The notes beneath the pieces were generated by a model. That model made no database searches. It was given only the letters and a program-made list of their open reading frames with translations, and was not told the DNA's origin. Shown here piece after piece: positions 42,684-51,450 of a DNA stretch of 64,000 nucleotides. Numbering within the stretch: the first letter of the stretch is position 1; each line of letters begins with the position of its first letter. Source of the stretch: Natribaculum luteum (GTDB lineage: Archaea > Halobacteriota > Halobacteria > Halobacteriales > Natrialbaceae); NCBI RefSeq assembly GCF_023008545.1, contig NZ_CP095397.1, positions 1,860,001 to 1,924,000 of the forward strand. Reading direction: 5' to 3'. The position numbers were made by a program, and so were the translations under genes.

Positions 42684-44308
42684 ACCCGATCGCGTTCGTC
42701 AAGAACTACTGGCGCGTGCTCTTGCTCGTCGTCTTCGTCGGCGCTGCGCTCGTCGCGCTGTTCATCCCGGGCGGCATCTTCGCCGACGACAGCATCGCTG
42801 CCGCCGCGAACGACACTACAACGAACGAGACCGACGCGGCCGGACTGACCAACCTCCAGTACGGTCTCGGCCTCGACGGCGGGACGCGTCTCAGCGCGCC
42901 CGTCGTCGGCATGACCGCGGAGGACCTCGAGATCGACTCCGGCCAGACGGCGACCGTCGAACGGACGCTGTACGACGAACTCGGCGTCGATCCGGAAGAC
43001 GCCATCGTCCGCTACGACGAGGAGAGTGGAAGCTACACTGCCGAGGTGTTCGTCGACTCCGACAACGTCACGCACGCGGAGTTCGCCGCCGCCCTTCAGG
43101 AAGCAGACGTCGACGCGACCGAAGACGACGTCCGAGACGGCGTCACGAAGACGACTCGAGAGGAGATCGTCCGGACGATCGAGACGAAGGTAAACGAGGC
43201 CGGTCTCTCCGGCGGTCGGGTGACGACCGAAGAGACGCTCGGTGGCGAATACTTCATCGTCGTCCAGGTACCCGACATGACGTCCCAGGAGCTTCGGACG
43301 CTGCTCTCCGAGCGTGGCGTCGTCGAGGTCGTCGCACACTATCCCGAAAACGGGACGCAGGTCAACGAGACCGTTCTCGTTCGCGACGACTTCGATACGA
43401 TCGGCGCGGCGTCGTACAACCAGCGCGAGGGCTACCACTACGTGCCCGTCACGGTGTCGGACCAGAAAGCACCGGAGTACCAACAGCAGATGAAAGAGTT
43501 CGGGTTCACGAGCGCAGAGGGGATGCAAAACTGTGGCATCAAGGATCCCGAAACCGGCGAGATCGACTTCGAGCAGGCACAGCCCAACTACTGTCTCACG
43601 ACGGTCGTCGACGACGAGGTCGTCGATGCACACAGCATGAGTCGCGACCTCGGCCAGAGCATGGACCGCGGGGAGTGGGAGAACAGCCCGCAGTTCCAGA
43701 TGATCACGCCCACCCAGCAGGAGGCACAGTCGCTCTCGGTCAACCTGCAGGCCGGCAGCCTCCGCGCGCCGCTCGACTTCGAGAGCTCCCAGACGTACTC
43801 GATCCAGCCCGCGCTCGCCGACGACTTCAAGCTCTACTCGCTTTTCATCGGCGTGCTCGCAGTGCTCACCGTCAGCGGCGTCGTCTACCTGCGATACACG
43901 GACGTCCGCGTCGCCTCGCCGATGATCGTCACCGCGCTGTCGGAGGTCGTCATCCTGCTCGGCTTCGCCGCCGCCATCCGGATGCCACTCGACCTCTCGC
44001 ACATCGCCGGGTTCGTCGCCGTCATCGGGACGGGGGTCGACGACCTCATCATCATCGCCGACGAGGTGATGTCCGAAGGCGACGTCAACTCGAGACGGGT
44101 CTTCCAGTCGCGGTTCCGGAAGGCGTTCTGGGTCATCGGTGCGGCCGCGGCGACGACCATCATCGCCCTCTCGCCGCTGGCCGTGTTGAGCCTGGGCGAC
44201 CTTCGCGGATTCGCGATCATCACCATCCTCGGCGTGCTGGTCGGCGTGCTCGTCACCCGCCCCGCCTACGGTGACATCCTGCGGTACCTGCTGACCGGCG
44301 AGAAGTAG
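42680..44308 (+). CDS. secD: Protein translocase subunit SecD
   Basis: A 542-residue membrane protein. TM1 (residues 10-30) is followed by L-G-L-D-G-G-T-R-L (D1 motif), a large extracytoplasmic region to about residue 365, and five C-terminal TMs with T-G-V-D-D-L-I-I-I-A-D-E. Overlapping ATGA start and shared function make secF-secD one translational unit. The external part is acidic, with several N-x-T sequons near residues 37-45. Confidence 0.96.
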   Translation: MNPIAFVKNYWRVLLLVVFVGAALVALFIPGGIFADDSIAAAANDTTTNETDAAGLTNLQYGLGLDGGTRLSAPVVGMTAEDLEIDSGQTATVERTLYDELGVDPEDAIVRYDEESGSYTAEVFVDSDNVTHAEFAAALQEADVDATEDDVRDGVTKTTREEIVRTIETKVNEAGLSGGRVTTEETLGGEYFIVVQVPDMTSQELRTLLSERGVVEVVAHYPENGTQVNETVLVRDDFDTIGAASYNQREGYHYVPVTVSDQKAPEYQQQMKEFGFTSAEGMQNCGIKDPETGEIDFEQAQPNYCLTTVVDDEVVDAHSMSRDLGQSMDRGEWENSPQFQMITPTQQEAQSLSVNLQAGSLRAPLDFESSQTYSIQPALADDFKLYSLFIGVLAVLTVSGVVYLRYTDVRVASPMIVTALSEVVILLGFAAAIRMPLDLSHIAGFVAVIGTGVDDLIIIADEVMSEGDVNSRRVFQSRFRKAFWVIGAAAATTIIALSPLAVLSLGDLRGFAIITILGVLVGVLVTRPAYGDILRYLLTGEK

Positions 44309-44363
44309 CTGCCGGCCGATTTCATCTCCTGGTTTTCACCTCGCTCGAGTGGCGAGCCGACGC

Positions 44364-45368
44364 TCACGTCGGAATGACGGTCGTCGCGCCGATGCTCTCC
44401 GCGAAGATCCACACCACGAACAGGCCGTACAGCACCAGCAATAGCAGTGCTTCGGGTCGCGAGAGTAGCATCTCCGTGCGCATGGCGGTGAAGAAGACGA
44501 CCGTCGAGAGGACCAGAAACCCCATCATCGGGACGACGTGTTCGAACGTGATCGGCAGCGCGCCAGCCGCGATGACGCCGAGTGGAACGGCCACGAGCAG
44601 GTCGAAGACGTTGCTTCCGAGGACGTTCGCGAGGCTGACGCCGGGCCGGTCGGCTCTGGCCGCCGCGATGCTGACGAACGCGTCCGGGACGCTCGAGCCG
44701 GCGGCGACGACGACCATCCCCCACAGGAACGTCGGCGTGTCGAACGCCTCGCCGAGGCCGATCGCAGAGCGCACGAGCGCTTCGACGCCGACGACGATGA
44801 CGACGAGACCGACCCCGAACCACAGCCAGGTCCGAACGCCGACGCCGTCGATCGACCGATCCTCGTCTTCCGTGGTGTCCAGGTACTGCGTGAACACGTA
44901 GAGGCCGTACAGCGCGAGCGGGAATAGCGCCAGCGGGCGCGTCATCGTTCCCTGGAGGAGACCGTTCTCGGTGGGGTTGTAGATGACCGCGAGCGAGAAC
45001 GTAAGCAAGAGGACGGCGACCGCGAGCATGTAGAACAGCGCCTCCTTGTACACCAGGCTCCGGCTCGTCTCCATCTGGCCGCCGACCAGTACCACGACAC
45101 CCGGGATGACGAGGAGGTTGAACACCGCAGAGCCGACGATGGCCCCGATGCCGAGTTCGAACTCGCCGTGGAGCAACGTGGCGAGCAGGACGCTCACCAG
45201 TTCGGGCATACTCGAGCCGACGGCGGCGATGATCGCCCCCTGGACGACGCCCGGGACGCCGTAACCCGTCGCGATGCGGTCGGCGGCATCCTCGAGCCAG
45301 ACGCTGCCCTTCCAGACGACGCCGGTTCCGACGACTGCCAACCCGAGGAGCGCGAGGACCTCGATCAT
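44364..45368 (-). CDS. Sodium/calcium antiporter (CaCA family)
   Basis: A 334-residue protein with about ten TM helices in two inverted halves. The alpha repeats carry G-S-S-M-P-E-L-V-S-V near residue 52 and G-S-S-V-P-D-A-F-V-S near residue 230, the ion-binding motifs of the CaCA exchangers. The start is ATG 45368 (M-I-E-V-L-A-L-L-G); an alternative ATG at 45395 would add nine residues. It is convergent with secD and head-to-tail with rnhB (53-bp gap). Confidence 0.92.
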   Translation of the reverse strand: MIEVLALLGLAVVGTGVVWKGSVWLEDAADRIATGYGVPGVVQGAIIAAVGSSMPELVSVLLATLLHGEFELGIGAIVGSAVFNLLVIPGVVVLVGGQMETSRSLVYKEALFYMLAVAVLLLTFSLAVIYNPTENGLLQGTMTRPLALFPLALYGLYVFTQYLDTTEDEDRSIDGVGVRTWLWFGVGLVVIVVGVEALVRSAIGLGEAFDTPTFLWGMVVVAAGSSVPDAFVSIAAARADRPGVSLANVLGSNVFDLLVAVPLGVIAAGALPITFEHVVPMMGFLVLSTVVFFTAMRTEMLLSRPEALLLLVLYGLFVVWIFAESIGATTVIPT

Positions 45369-45421
45369 GACGTCCCGTCGTTTCGGACGGGACATAAAAG
45401 AGTCGCCGTACGCCGGCGATT

Positions 45422-46075
45422 CTAGAACTGATCGAGGCCGGTCTGCTCGGCCGTCGCGAGGACGTCGTCGCAGGTCGACCACGACCGGCGGGCGAAGGGT
45501 GGTAACTCGCCGTGATCGGCGACGTACTGCTCGAGGAACTCGCGGGTGGTCCGGTCGCCGGGGTAGCCGCTACCGACGTCGCCGTACTCCGCAGCGATGG
45601 CGGCGACGTGGGCGTCGCGTTCGACCTTGGCGACGATGCTCGCCGCCCCGACGAGTTTCGAGTCGTCGTCGGCACCGTGGCGCGCCTCGATGTCGACGTC
45701 CGTCCGGCAGGCGTCGGCGACCCGTCGGGCGAACCGATCGGCGTCGGTGTCGCAGGCGTCACAGAGTCCACGGATCGTCTCCGCGCAGCCGTCGACGGCG
45801 TCGTCGATCGCCCGTGCGTGTGCGTCGACCGTCAGCGCGTTCATGTCCGTCGCCGGGTCGTCGATCCGGGCCGTCGGGACCTCGGCGACGCCGATCCGGA
45901 TGCGATCGTCCGCACGGATCGTCGCGGCGAGTTCCTCGCGGCGCGTCGGCGACAGTCGCTTCGAGTCGGCGATGCCGTCGGGCAGGTGGCTCCGCTCGGT
46001 GACGTAGACTGCAGCCGCGAACATCGATCCGAACACCGGTCCCTTGCCCGCCTCGTCGACGCCGACACGTCCCAT
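45422..46075 (-). CDS. rnhB: Ribonuclease HII
   Basis: A 217-residue enzyme that removes RNA from RNA-DNA hybrids. The catalytic quartet region is visible: G-V-D-E-A-G-K-G-P-V at residues 5-14, D-S-K-R-L-S near 38, and later D-D-S-K-L-V-G-A-A-S-I-V-A-K. The start ATG 46075 gives the standard N-terminus; the upstream frame is non-conserved. A family B palindrome lies between this gene and pus10. Confidence 0.95.
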   Translation of the reverse strand: MGRVGVDEAGKGPVFGSMFAAAVYVTERSHLPDGIADSKRLSPTRREELAATIRADDRIRIGVAEVPTARIDDPATDMNALTVDAHARAIDDAVDGCAETIRGLCDACDTDADRFARRVADACRTDVDIEARHGADDDSKLVGAASIVAKVERDAHVAAIAAEYGDVGSGYPGDRTTREFLEQYVADHGELPPFARRSWSTCDDVLATAEQTGLDQF

Positions 46076-46135
46076 GCGCTCGAGTGATCTCGCCGCGAGC
46101 AAAACCCTTGCCCTCTCGCGTGGCCGCTCGGTTCG

Positions 46136-46205
46136 TACGGACTCGTTTCCGGTGCAACCGCGACCGCCCTGCAGTTGCACCGGAAAATCGGCACAGCAGA
46201 CCGTC
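46136..46205 (-). repeat. Palindromic element, family B, at the pus10 stop codon
   Basis: Read on the minus strand, it begins GACGGTCTGCTGTGCC directly after the pus10 stop TGA (46208-46206), and its distal edge at 46136 reads GTCCGTA, like the other B ends. A perfect 12-bp stem pairs TTTCCGGTGCAA with TTGCACCGGAAA. It probably terminates pus10 and separates it from rnhB. Confidence 0.7.
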
Positions 46206-47543
46206 TCAGTCTCTGAAATACTCCTCGAGTTCGAACGGTTCGTCTTCGCCCTCGACGCCGATCACGTCGAGGGCCGTCACCTCCGCTTCCACGCCGAGCA
46301 GGCCGGCGAGACTCGGCTCCGTGCGGCCGTCGTCGCCGCTAATCAGCTCCTTGATGTAGAGTCCACCTTCGCCGTGGACGCGGACCTCCGCGCGCGTGGG
46401 CTCGAGTAACTCTCCGTCGATCTCGTGGACGGTCCGGGTACGGGTGAGGTTCGCTCGCCGGTGGTCGACGCGCTGGGGCGTGTACTGTTCGACGGTCGCG
46501 CCGTCTAGCTCGGTGAGTGCGTCCTCGAACGCCGCGTCGTCGACGGGCTCGTCGAACTCGACGTCCGCGCGGTAGCGTTTGCTCGCGTCGTGTTCTTTGA
46601 CGCGCTCGACCATCTCGTAGGTCGCCAGCCGGAGGCCCTCGACTTCGACTGCACCGTTGGCGGCGTCGTTGATCTCGCGCTCGAGTTCGTCGACGTCGGG
46701 ACTGCGCTCTTTCGGACGCTTGACCTCGAGGACGAACGGTCGTCCCTCGCCGAGCATGCGGGCGTCGACGTCCTCGCGACCCGCCCCGTGGAAGGTCCCC
46801 TCGTCGCCGGCCATCGCCGCGACGACGTGGGGTCGAACGACCTGCTCGACGCTCGTCTCGTACATGTAACCTGTGCCGTCGCAGTAGTCGCAGGGCTCTT
46901 CGCCTTCGTCACCCAGCTGAACGCCGCTGCCGCCACACTCCCGGCAGGGCCACTCCGTCTGCGGAACGTCCCGCTCGAGTTTGCGGTAGCGACCGTAGAC
47001 GAACGCTGGATTGACCCGGACGTCCACCGCGTGGCCCGTGACCGTCCCCTCTTCGATCGCCTCGAGGGGGTCGAACGCCTCGAGGTCGACGACGGCGAGG
47101 ACGTCCGGGCGTTCGAACTCGACGTCCGCGCCCGTCTTCGCGCCGATGCGACGACCCACCTCGCGGTTGACCTCGCGTTTCATCGACTCGCCGGCGTCCT
47201 CCTCGAGGCCGGCGTCCTCGCGCAGCAGGCGCTCGTTTTCCTCGACCAGCGGCGGCACGCGGCTGCCGACCTGATAGGTGTCGAAGTCGACGCCCTCGAG
47301 TTCGTCGACGACGGTATCGGCGAGCGCGTCGAACGTGCCACAGTACCCCTCACAGACCCAGCAGTCGGCGGGGTCGTCCGACTCGAACGGTTCGTCGTCT
47401 TCTAACGCGACGGTCGTCCGCAGCGCCCGGCCGCGTTCGGCGTTCGTGAGTCCGAAACTCCGTTCGGCGAACGGACGGCCGAGACACGAGTCGCAGACGG
47501 GGCCCGTCGCCAGCAGCGCACGGACGTCCTCGGTGAGCGTCAT
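46206..47543 (-). CDS. pus10: tRNA pseudouridine(54/55) synthase Pus10
   Basis: A 445-residue enzyme making pseudouridine 54 and 55 in the tRNA T-loop. The N-terminal zinc region has C-D-S-C-L-G-R-P-F and C-W-V-C-E-G-Y-C. Its central THUMP-containing part ends in a C-R-E-C-G-G-S-G...C-D-Y-C-D-G-T-G finger. The catalytic domain has G-R-E-D-V-D-A-R-M-L-G with the active Asp. The start is ATG 47543. The pseudouridine 54 it makes is the substrate of TrmY, encoded 3 kb away in this window. Confidence 0.94.
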   Translation of the reverse strand: MTLTEDVRALLATGPVCDSCLGRPFAERSFGLTNAERGRALRTTVALEDDEPFESDDPADCWVCEGYCGTFDALADTVVDELEGVDFDTYQVGSRVPPLVEENERLLREDAGLEEDAGESMKREVNREVGRRIGAKTGADVEFERPDVLAVVDLEAFDPLEAIEEGTVTGHAVDVRVNPAFVYGRYRKLERDVPQTEWPCRECGGSGVQLGDEGEEPCDYCDGTGYMYETSVEQVVRPHVVAAMAGDEGTFHGAGREDVDARMLGEGRPFVLEVKRPKERSPDVDELEREINDAANGAVEVEGLRLATYEMVERVKEHDASKRYRADVEFDEPVDDAAFEDALTELDGATVEQYTPQRVDHRRANLTRTRTVHEIDGELLEPTRAEVRVHGEGGLYIKELISGDDGRTEPSLAGLLGVEAEVTALDVIGVEGEDEPFELEEYFRD

Positions 47544-47648
47544 TTCCGTCCACTCGGTGCGCCGACGGTAACACGCTTTCCTTTCGCCGCGCTCGCGCGT
47601 CTCCGTCGTGTACTGGGGCTTCAAGTCGGTCGGGTTCTAGCCGCCGAT

Positions 47649-48755
47649 ATGGAAGAGATGCGACTCGGTCGCCGCCGATTTCTCGCGGCGGCAGGTGCCG
47701 GGTTCGTCGGATCGCTCGCCGGCTGTGCCACCCCCCGGTCCGGCCCGTCGTTCGAGACCGACGAGGCGCCGATCGATCGCGACGATCGAGCCGACGGATC
47801 GACGTACACGGAGGTCTACGAGCGGACGATCGACTCCGTCACGCTGGTCCGGGTGTTCGGCGTCGACGATTCGGCGGGCGGCCAGACCCGTGGCCAGGGC
47901 TCTGCGTTCGTCTACGACGACTCCCACGTGGTGACCAACGACCACGTCGTCTACGGTAGCGACCAGCTCGAGCTGCAGTATCCGAACGGCGACTGGTCGA
48001 CCGCGGCGGTCGTCGGCACCGACTACTACAGCGATCTGGCCGTCCTCGAGGTCGATCACGTCCCGGACGTCGCCACGCCGCTCGAGCTCAGCCAGCAGTC
48101 TCCCGTCGTCGGCCAGGAGGTGCTCGCGATCGGGAACCCGTACGGACTCGAGGGGTCGATGTCGAAAGGCATCGTAAGCGGCGTCGACCGGGCACTCCAG
48201 GTACCACAGCGTGACTTTGCGTTTCCGAACGTCGTCCAGACCGACGCGGCCGTCAATCCGGGCAACAGCGGCGGGCCGCTCGTCGACCTCGACGGGACAG
48301 TCGTGGGCGTCATCAACGCCGGCGGCGGCGACAACATCGGCTTTGCGATCTCGGCTGCACTCGCCCGTCGCGTCGTTCCGGCACTCGTCGACGACGGCGT
48401 CTACCGCCACTCGTACATGGGGATCGGCCTGCGGACCGTCGACCCGCTCATCGCCAGGGAGAACAACCTCCCGCGTGCGACCGGCGTTATCGTCACCGAC
48501 GTCCCCGAGGACGGCCCCGCCGACGGTGTCTTGCGCGGAAGCGACGAGGTCGTCCGTCGCAACGGGGCCGTCATCCCCGTCGGTGGCGACGTGATCCTCG
48601 CGATAAACGACGAACCGATCCCCGATCGACACGCCCTCTCGACGCACCTCGCGCTCGAGACCAGCCCGAGCGAGACGATCTCGATCGAGATTCGGCGCGA
48701 CCGCAGGACCGAGACCGTCGACCTGACGCTTGGGGCGCGTCCGCTCGTCGATTGA
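47649..48755 (+). CDS. HtrA-type serine protease, Tat lipoprotein (S1C)
   Basis: A 368-residue trypsin-like protease. The N-terminus L-G-R-R-R-F-L-A-A-A-G is a Tat signal and S-L-A-G-C a lipobox, so it is exported folded and anchored outside. Catalytic triad regions are T-N-D-H-V-V (His near 99), S-D-L-A-V-L (Asp near 127) and N-P-G-N-S-G-G-P-L (Ser near 206). A PDZ domain covers residues about 265-365. The start may be ATG 47658 instead, which removes three residues. The stop TGA (48753-48755) is directly followed by a family B element. Confidence 0.93.
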   Translation: MEEMRLGRRRFLAAAGAGFVGSLAGCATPRSGPSFETDEAPIDRDDRADGSTYTEVYERTIDSVTLVRVFGVDDSAGGQTRGQGSAFVYDDSHVVTNDHVVYGSDQLELQYPNGDWSTAAVVGTDYYSDLAVLEVDHVPDVATPLELSQQSPVVGQEVLAIGNPYGLEGSMSKGIVSGVDRALQVPQRDFAFPNVVQTDAAVNPGNSGGPLVDLDGTVVGVINAGGGDNIGFAISAALARRVVPALVDDGVYRHSYMGIGLRTVDPLIARENNLPRATGVIVTDVPEDGPADGVLRGSDEVVRRNGAVIPVGGDVILAINDEPIPDRHALSTHLALETSPSETISIEIRRDRRTETVDLTLGARPLVD

Positions 48756-48830
48756 TACTGTCTGCTGTTCCTGTTTCCCGGCGCAACCGCTGGACGGGGC
48801 GGTCGCGCCGGAACTGGCGGACGGCAGACA
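48756..48830 (+). repeat. Palindromic element, family B, at the HtrA stop codon
   Basis: It starts TACTGTCTGCTGTTCC right after the stop codon and ends near GGACGGCAGACA. The inner stem pairs CCGGCGCAACCGC with GCGGTCGCGCCGG with one mismatch. The following 48831-49091 is an AT-richer non-coding stretch before the next small gene. Confidence 0.65.
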
Positions 48831-49091
48831 CTTCGACATCCCTGGACTGACGCGTTTCTGACCGTTCGAAACGAGACGTTAACGCCAGTTCATCCGATTT
48901 CACGTGACTCTACCGCAGCTATAACGAGTTCGAACACGTCAAAACCCGTCACGTTCTTTTTCAGTCGATTAAAACGATCGAATTCGTCGTCGATCTCATC
49001 CTACCGTCCGAGACGGCGCGTTTAGCACGTCGATAACAATAGTCCATTCTCCTGTAGCATCGACTCGAGCGATCCAACCGCCCCCCTGATC

Positions 49092-49292
49092 ATGAGCCAC
49101 GACGTCGACACCAGACCCGACCGAACCGAAACCGACGATCCGGCAGCCGAATTCGATCACGTCACGATCGACTGCGACAGCGCCCCCGACGAGTGTGCGA
49201 TCTTCCCGCGAGAGGCTACCGAGGAGGAACTACTGACCACCTGGGTCACCGCCCAGGGCGACTCGTTCGTCGACCTCGAGTCGATGCGCTGA
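49092..49292 (+). CDS. DUF7511 family small acidic protein, copy 1
   Basis: A 66-residue protein ending T-T-W-V-T-A-Q-G-D-S-F-V-D-L-E-S-M-R. This pattern (thirty-odd variable residues, then C-A-I-F-P, then W-x-T-A and F-V-D-L) is the haloarchaeal DUF7511 family as I remember it; a second member lies at 59062-59286. Two cysteines (C-D-S, E-C-A-I) may be functional. The role is unknown. A small membrane gene follows after 6 bp and is probably co-transcribed. Confidence 0.8.
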   Translation: MSHDVDTRPDRTETDDPAAEFDHVTIDCDSAPDECAIFPREATEEELLTTWVTAQGDSFVDLESMR

Positions 49293-49298
49293 CTGGCC

Positions 49299-49487
49299 AT
49301 GGAATTCGGGAGCTCCGTCACGACCGTCGCGTTCTGGCTCGGTGCTCTCCTGCCGCTTCTCTACCTGCCGGTGTTCGTCGTCGGCATCGACTCGATCACT
49401 GCCCTCACGTCGTTTCTCGCCCTCCTGACGATCCACGTGGTGGCGCTGGTCGTCGGCCACGACTACCCGGAGACGCGCTCGCGGTAG
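49299..49487 (+). CDS. Small membrane protein paired with DUF7511
   Basis: A 62-residue protein with two hydrophobic helices, F-W-L-G-A-L-L-P-L-L-Y-L and L-L-T-I-H-V-V-A-L-V-V, and a short basic C-terminus (E-T-R-S-R). It starts only 6 bp after the DUF7511 gene, implying one transcript. Its family is not recognised. Confidence 0.7.
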   Translation: MEFGSSVTTVAFWLGALLPLLYLPVFVVGIDSITALTSFLALLTIHVVALVVGHDYPETRSR

Positions 49488-49563
49488 GACCGTCGGCGCG
49501 GCTCTCGACGCTCGTCCTCGAGTCGCGCGAAAATCGGCCCGTGGTGTCGAATTGCCTCGGCGC

Positions 49564-49722
49564 TCACCAGAGCTGTGCGATCGGCGTCCCGCACGCCTCA
49601 CAGAGGACCGCGTCGTTTCCCTTGTACTCGTCGCGGACGAGTTCGCCGTCCACGCAGAACTGACAGTCTCGTCCCTCGAGGGTGACGAGCAACTCTCGCC
49701 CCGCTGACTGCGCTCGTGCCAT
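49564..49722 (-). CDS. Small zinc-finger protein (HVO_A0556-like)
   Basis: A 52-residue protein from ATG 49722. The pattern T-L-E-G-R-D-C-Q-F-C-V-D-G, then E-Y-K-G-N-D-A-V-L-C-E-A-C-G-T-P matches the small zinc-finger family I know under HVO_A0556, with the expected two CxxC pairs. Such mini-proteins are frequent and often regulatory in haloarchaea. It is convergent with the upstream small membrane gene and divergent from the membrane hydrolase gene at 49841. Confidence 0.8.
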   Translation of the reverse strand: MARAQSAGRELLVTLEGRDCQFCVDGELVRDEYKGNDAVLCEACGTPIAQLW

Positions 49723-49840
49723 ACCGCGATTGCTCGTCGAACACATTCTAAACGGTTGGCCCCGCGTATGCAACCTCCGTCGACGCCGTCGCCACTCGAA
49801 GTCGAAGCGCCTATTTCACTGCTCGCGTAACGTCAGCGGG

Positions 49841-50392
49841 ATGTGGCCCTGGGGACACGTCGCCGTCGCGTACCTCCTGTACACCGCCTCGATCAGCCGT
49901 CGGTCCGACCGGTCAGTCGCCCCTCTCGCCGTCGTCGCCCTCGCGGTCGGCTCGCAGGCACCCGACCTCGTCGACAAACCGTTCGCGTGGACGTTCGACG
50001 TCTTGCCCGGCGGTCGAACGCTCGCCCACTCGATTTTCTTCGCCGCGTTCGTGCTCGCGACAGCGTACGCCGTCGCCCGCCGCATCGACCGGCCCGAGTC
50101 GGCGTCCGCGTTCGGACTCGGGTACGTCTCACACCTCGTGGCCGACGTCCCGCCGTCGATCCTCACCGGCGACCTCTCGGGGACCGAGTACTTCCTCTGG
50201 CCGCTGCTCGAGGTCCCGCCAGAAGAGCCCGTCGCGGGAATCCTCGACGCGTTTCTCAACTACTACGCGATGGGGCCCTACGAGTGGATTCAGCTGGGTC
50301 TGTTCGCCGTCGCCGCCGTCGTCTGGTATCGCGACGGAACGCCGGGTCTCGAGTGGGTCGATAGACTGCTGGGTCGACCCACCGATCGCTGA
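49841..50392 (+). CDS. Membrane-bound metal-dependent hydrolase (YdjM/DUF457-like)
   Basis: A 183-residue membrane protein starting M-W-P-W-G-H-V-A-V-A-Y, the signature of the LexA-binding YdjM-like family. It has four to five TM segments and conserved H-S-I-F-F and G-Y-V-S-H-L-V-A-D-V residues that could hold metal. The activity is not established for this family. ATG 49841 is the family start; the upstream frame overlaps the opposite zinc-finger gene. trmY follows after 72 bp. Confidence 0.85.
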   Translation: MWPWGHVAVAYLLYTASISRRSDRSVAPLAVVALAVGSQAPDLVDKPFAWTFDVLPGGRTLAHSIFFAAFVLATAYAVARRIDRPESASAFGLGYVSHLVADVPPSILTGDLSGTEYFLWPLLEVPPEEPVAGILDAFLNYYAMGPYEWIQLGLFAVAAVVWYRDGTPGLEWVDRLLGRPTDR

Positions 50393-50464
50393 GCGCACGC
50401 GAGTCGCCGACTCGAGCGCGAGCGAAATCGAGACCCCTATTTCTCCGGCTCCCGACGCTTCGCT

Positions 50465-51067
50465 ATGCGCCAGTTCGTTCTCATCGGCCACGACGCCCCC
50501 ACCGAGCCGGAGTTCTCGCTCGACGACCTCGCCGGCGGTGCCGGCCGTCTCGATGCCCTTTGTCGTTCGATCACCTCGGCGTTCGTCCTCTCACACGGCA
50601 TCCGCGAGGACGCCCGCGTCTACCTCGTCATCCAGGACGAACTCACGATTACCTTCGACGGCAGCGAACTCCGACGGCTCAACCCCGACGAACGATCGAC
50701 CGCTGCACTCGTTCGAAAGGCACTCGAGCACCGCGACGAGGCCATCGGCGCGCTCCCGGCCGAACCCAGCCCCGGCATCGAACTCTACCGACGGGGGCTC
50801 GAGGCCACCCTCGAGACCGTCGCAGACGAGGGCACGGTGGTGACGCTCCACGAAGACGGCGACCCGATCGTCGACGCCGATGCCGACGTCCCCGACGACC
50901 CGATCTTCGTCCTCTCTGACCACCACGACTTTACCGACGAGGAACGCGCGTTACTCGAGTCCCATTCCGACCGTCGGCTCCGACTCGGTCCGAAACGGCT
51001 GCACGCCGACGACGCGATCACGGTCGTCCACCACTTCCTCGATACGGACGGCTACGCTCGCTTCTGA
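50465..51067 (+). CDS. trmY: tRNA (pseudouridine(54)-N1)-methyltransferase TrmY
   Basis: A 200-residue SPOUT-class methyltransferase that N1-methylates the pseudouridine 54 made by Pus10. It starts M-R-Q-F-V-L-I-G-H-D-A-P and contains L-V-I-Q-D-E-L-T-I-T-F, P-I-F-V-L-S-D-H-H-D-F and the C-terminal R-L-R-L-G-P-K-R-L-H. The stop is followed by a 246-bp spacer to tRNA-Pro. Pairing with pus10 in one window is consistent with the shared pathway, though they are not in one operon. Confidence 0.94.
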   Translation: MRQFVLIGHDAPTEPEFSLDDLAGGAGRLDALCRSITSAFVLSHGIREDARVYLVIQDELTITFDGSELRRLNPDERSTAALVRKALEHRDEAIGALPAEPSPGIELYRRGLEATLETVADEGTVVTLHEDGDPIVDADADVPDDPIFVLSDHHDFTDEERALLESHSDRRLRLGPKRLHADDAITVVHHFLDTDGYARF

Positions 51068-51280
51068 CCGGCGACTCGAGAGCGCCGTCCCTCGTCCGAC
51101 GACGAGTTGTGCCCACCTCGGCCGACTCGAGCACTCGAGTATCTGTCCGTTGCAGTCGGTAGTACAGCGACTCGAGTTTGCCAGTTCGTCCGGTCGTACC
51201 TGGCGACGGCTGTCGTGGTCGCCACGTGGCGTTCATGTGGCTATCGTTAGCATAGGAACCACTCGCCCGGACAAAGCAAG

Positions 51281-51288
51281 AATTATAC
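51281..51288 (+). promoter_or_regulatory. TATA box for tRNA-Pro
   Basis: AATTATAC lies 26-33 bp before the tRNA 5' end, an expected TATA position for an archaeal tRNA promoter. Confidence 0.55.
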
Positions 51289-51313
51289 CCGGCCGTGCCT
51301 TTTGCTCAGTTGC

Positions 51314-51386
51314 GGGCCGGTGGGGTAGCTTGGTATCCTTCGGCCTTCGGGTGGCCGTAACCGCAGTTCGAATCTGCGCCGGCCCA
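51314..51386 (+). tRNA. tRNA-Pro (CGG)
   Basis: A 73-nt cloverleaf. The acceptor stem GGGCCGG pairs with CCGGCCC, the D stem is GGGT/ATCC, and the anticodon stem CGGCC/GGCCG holds loop TTCGGGT with anticodon CGG. The T stem CGCAG/CTGCG encloses TTCGAAT. The discriminator base is A and CCA is not encoded. No intron is seen. A repeated 18-bp copy of its T-arm and acceptor end lies 120 bp downstream. Confidence 0.95.
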
Positions 51387-51388
51387 CT

Positions 51389-51441
51389 TTTCCCGCACCG
51401 CAAAACGAGGAGCGAAGCGACGAGTCTGCGGTGCGGGGAAA
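51389..51441 (+). terminator. Hairpin downstream of tRNA-Pro
   Basis: TTTCCCGCACCGCA (51389-51402) pairs with TGCGGTGCGGGGAAA (51427-51441) with one extra base, giving a long stem around a GA-rich loop. It begins 3 bp after the tRNA and probably helps terminate or process the transcript. Confidence 0.5.
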
Positions 51442-51450
51442 TGGATCCAA

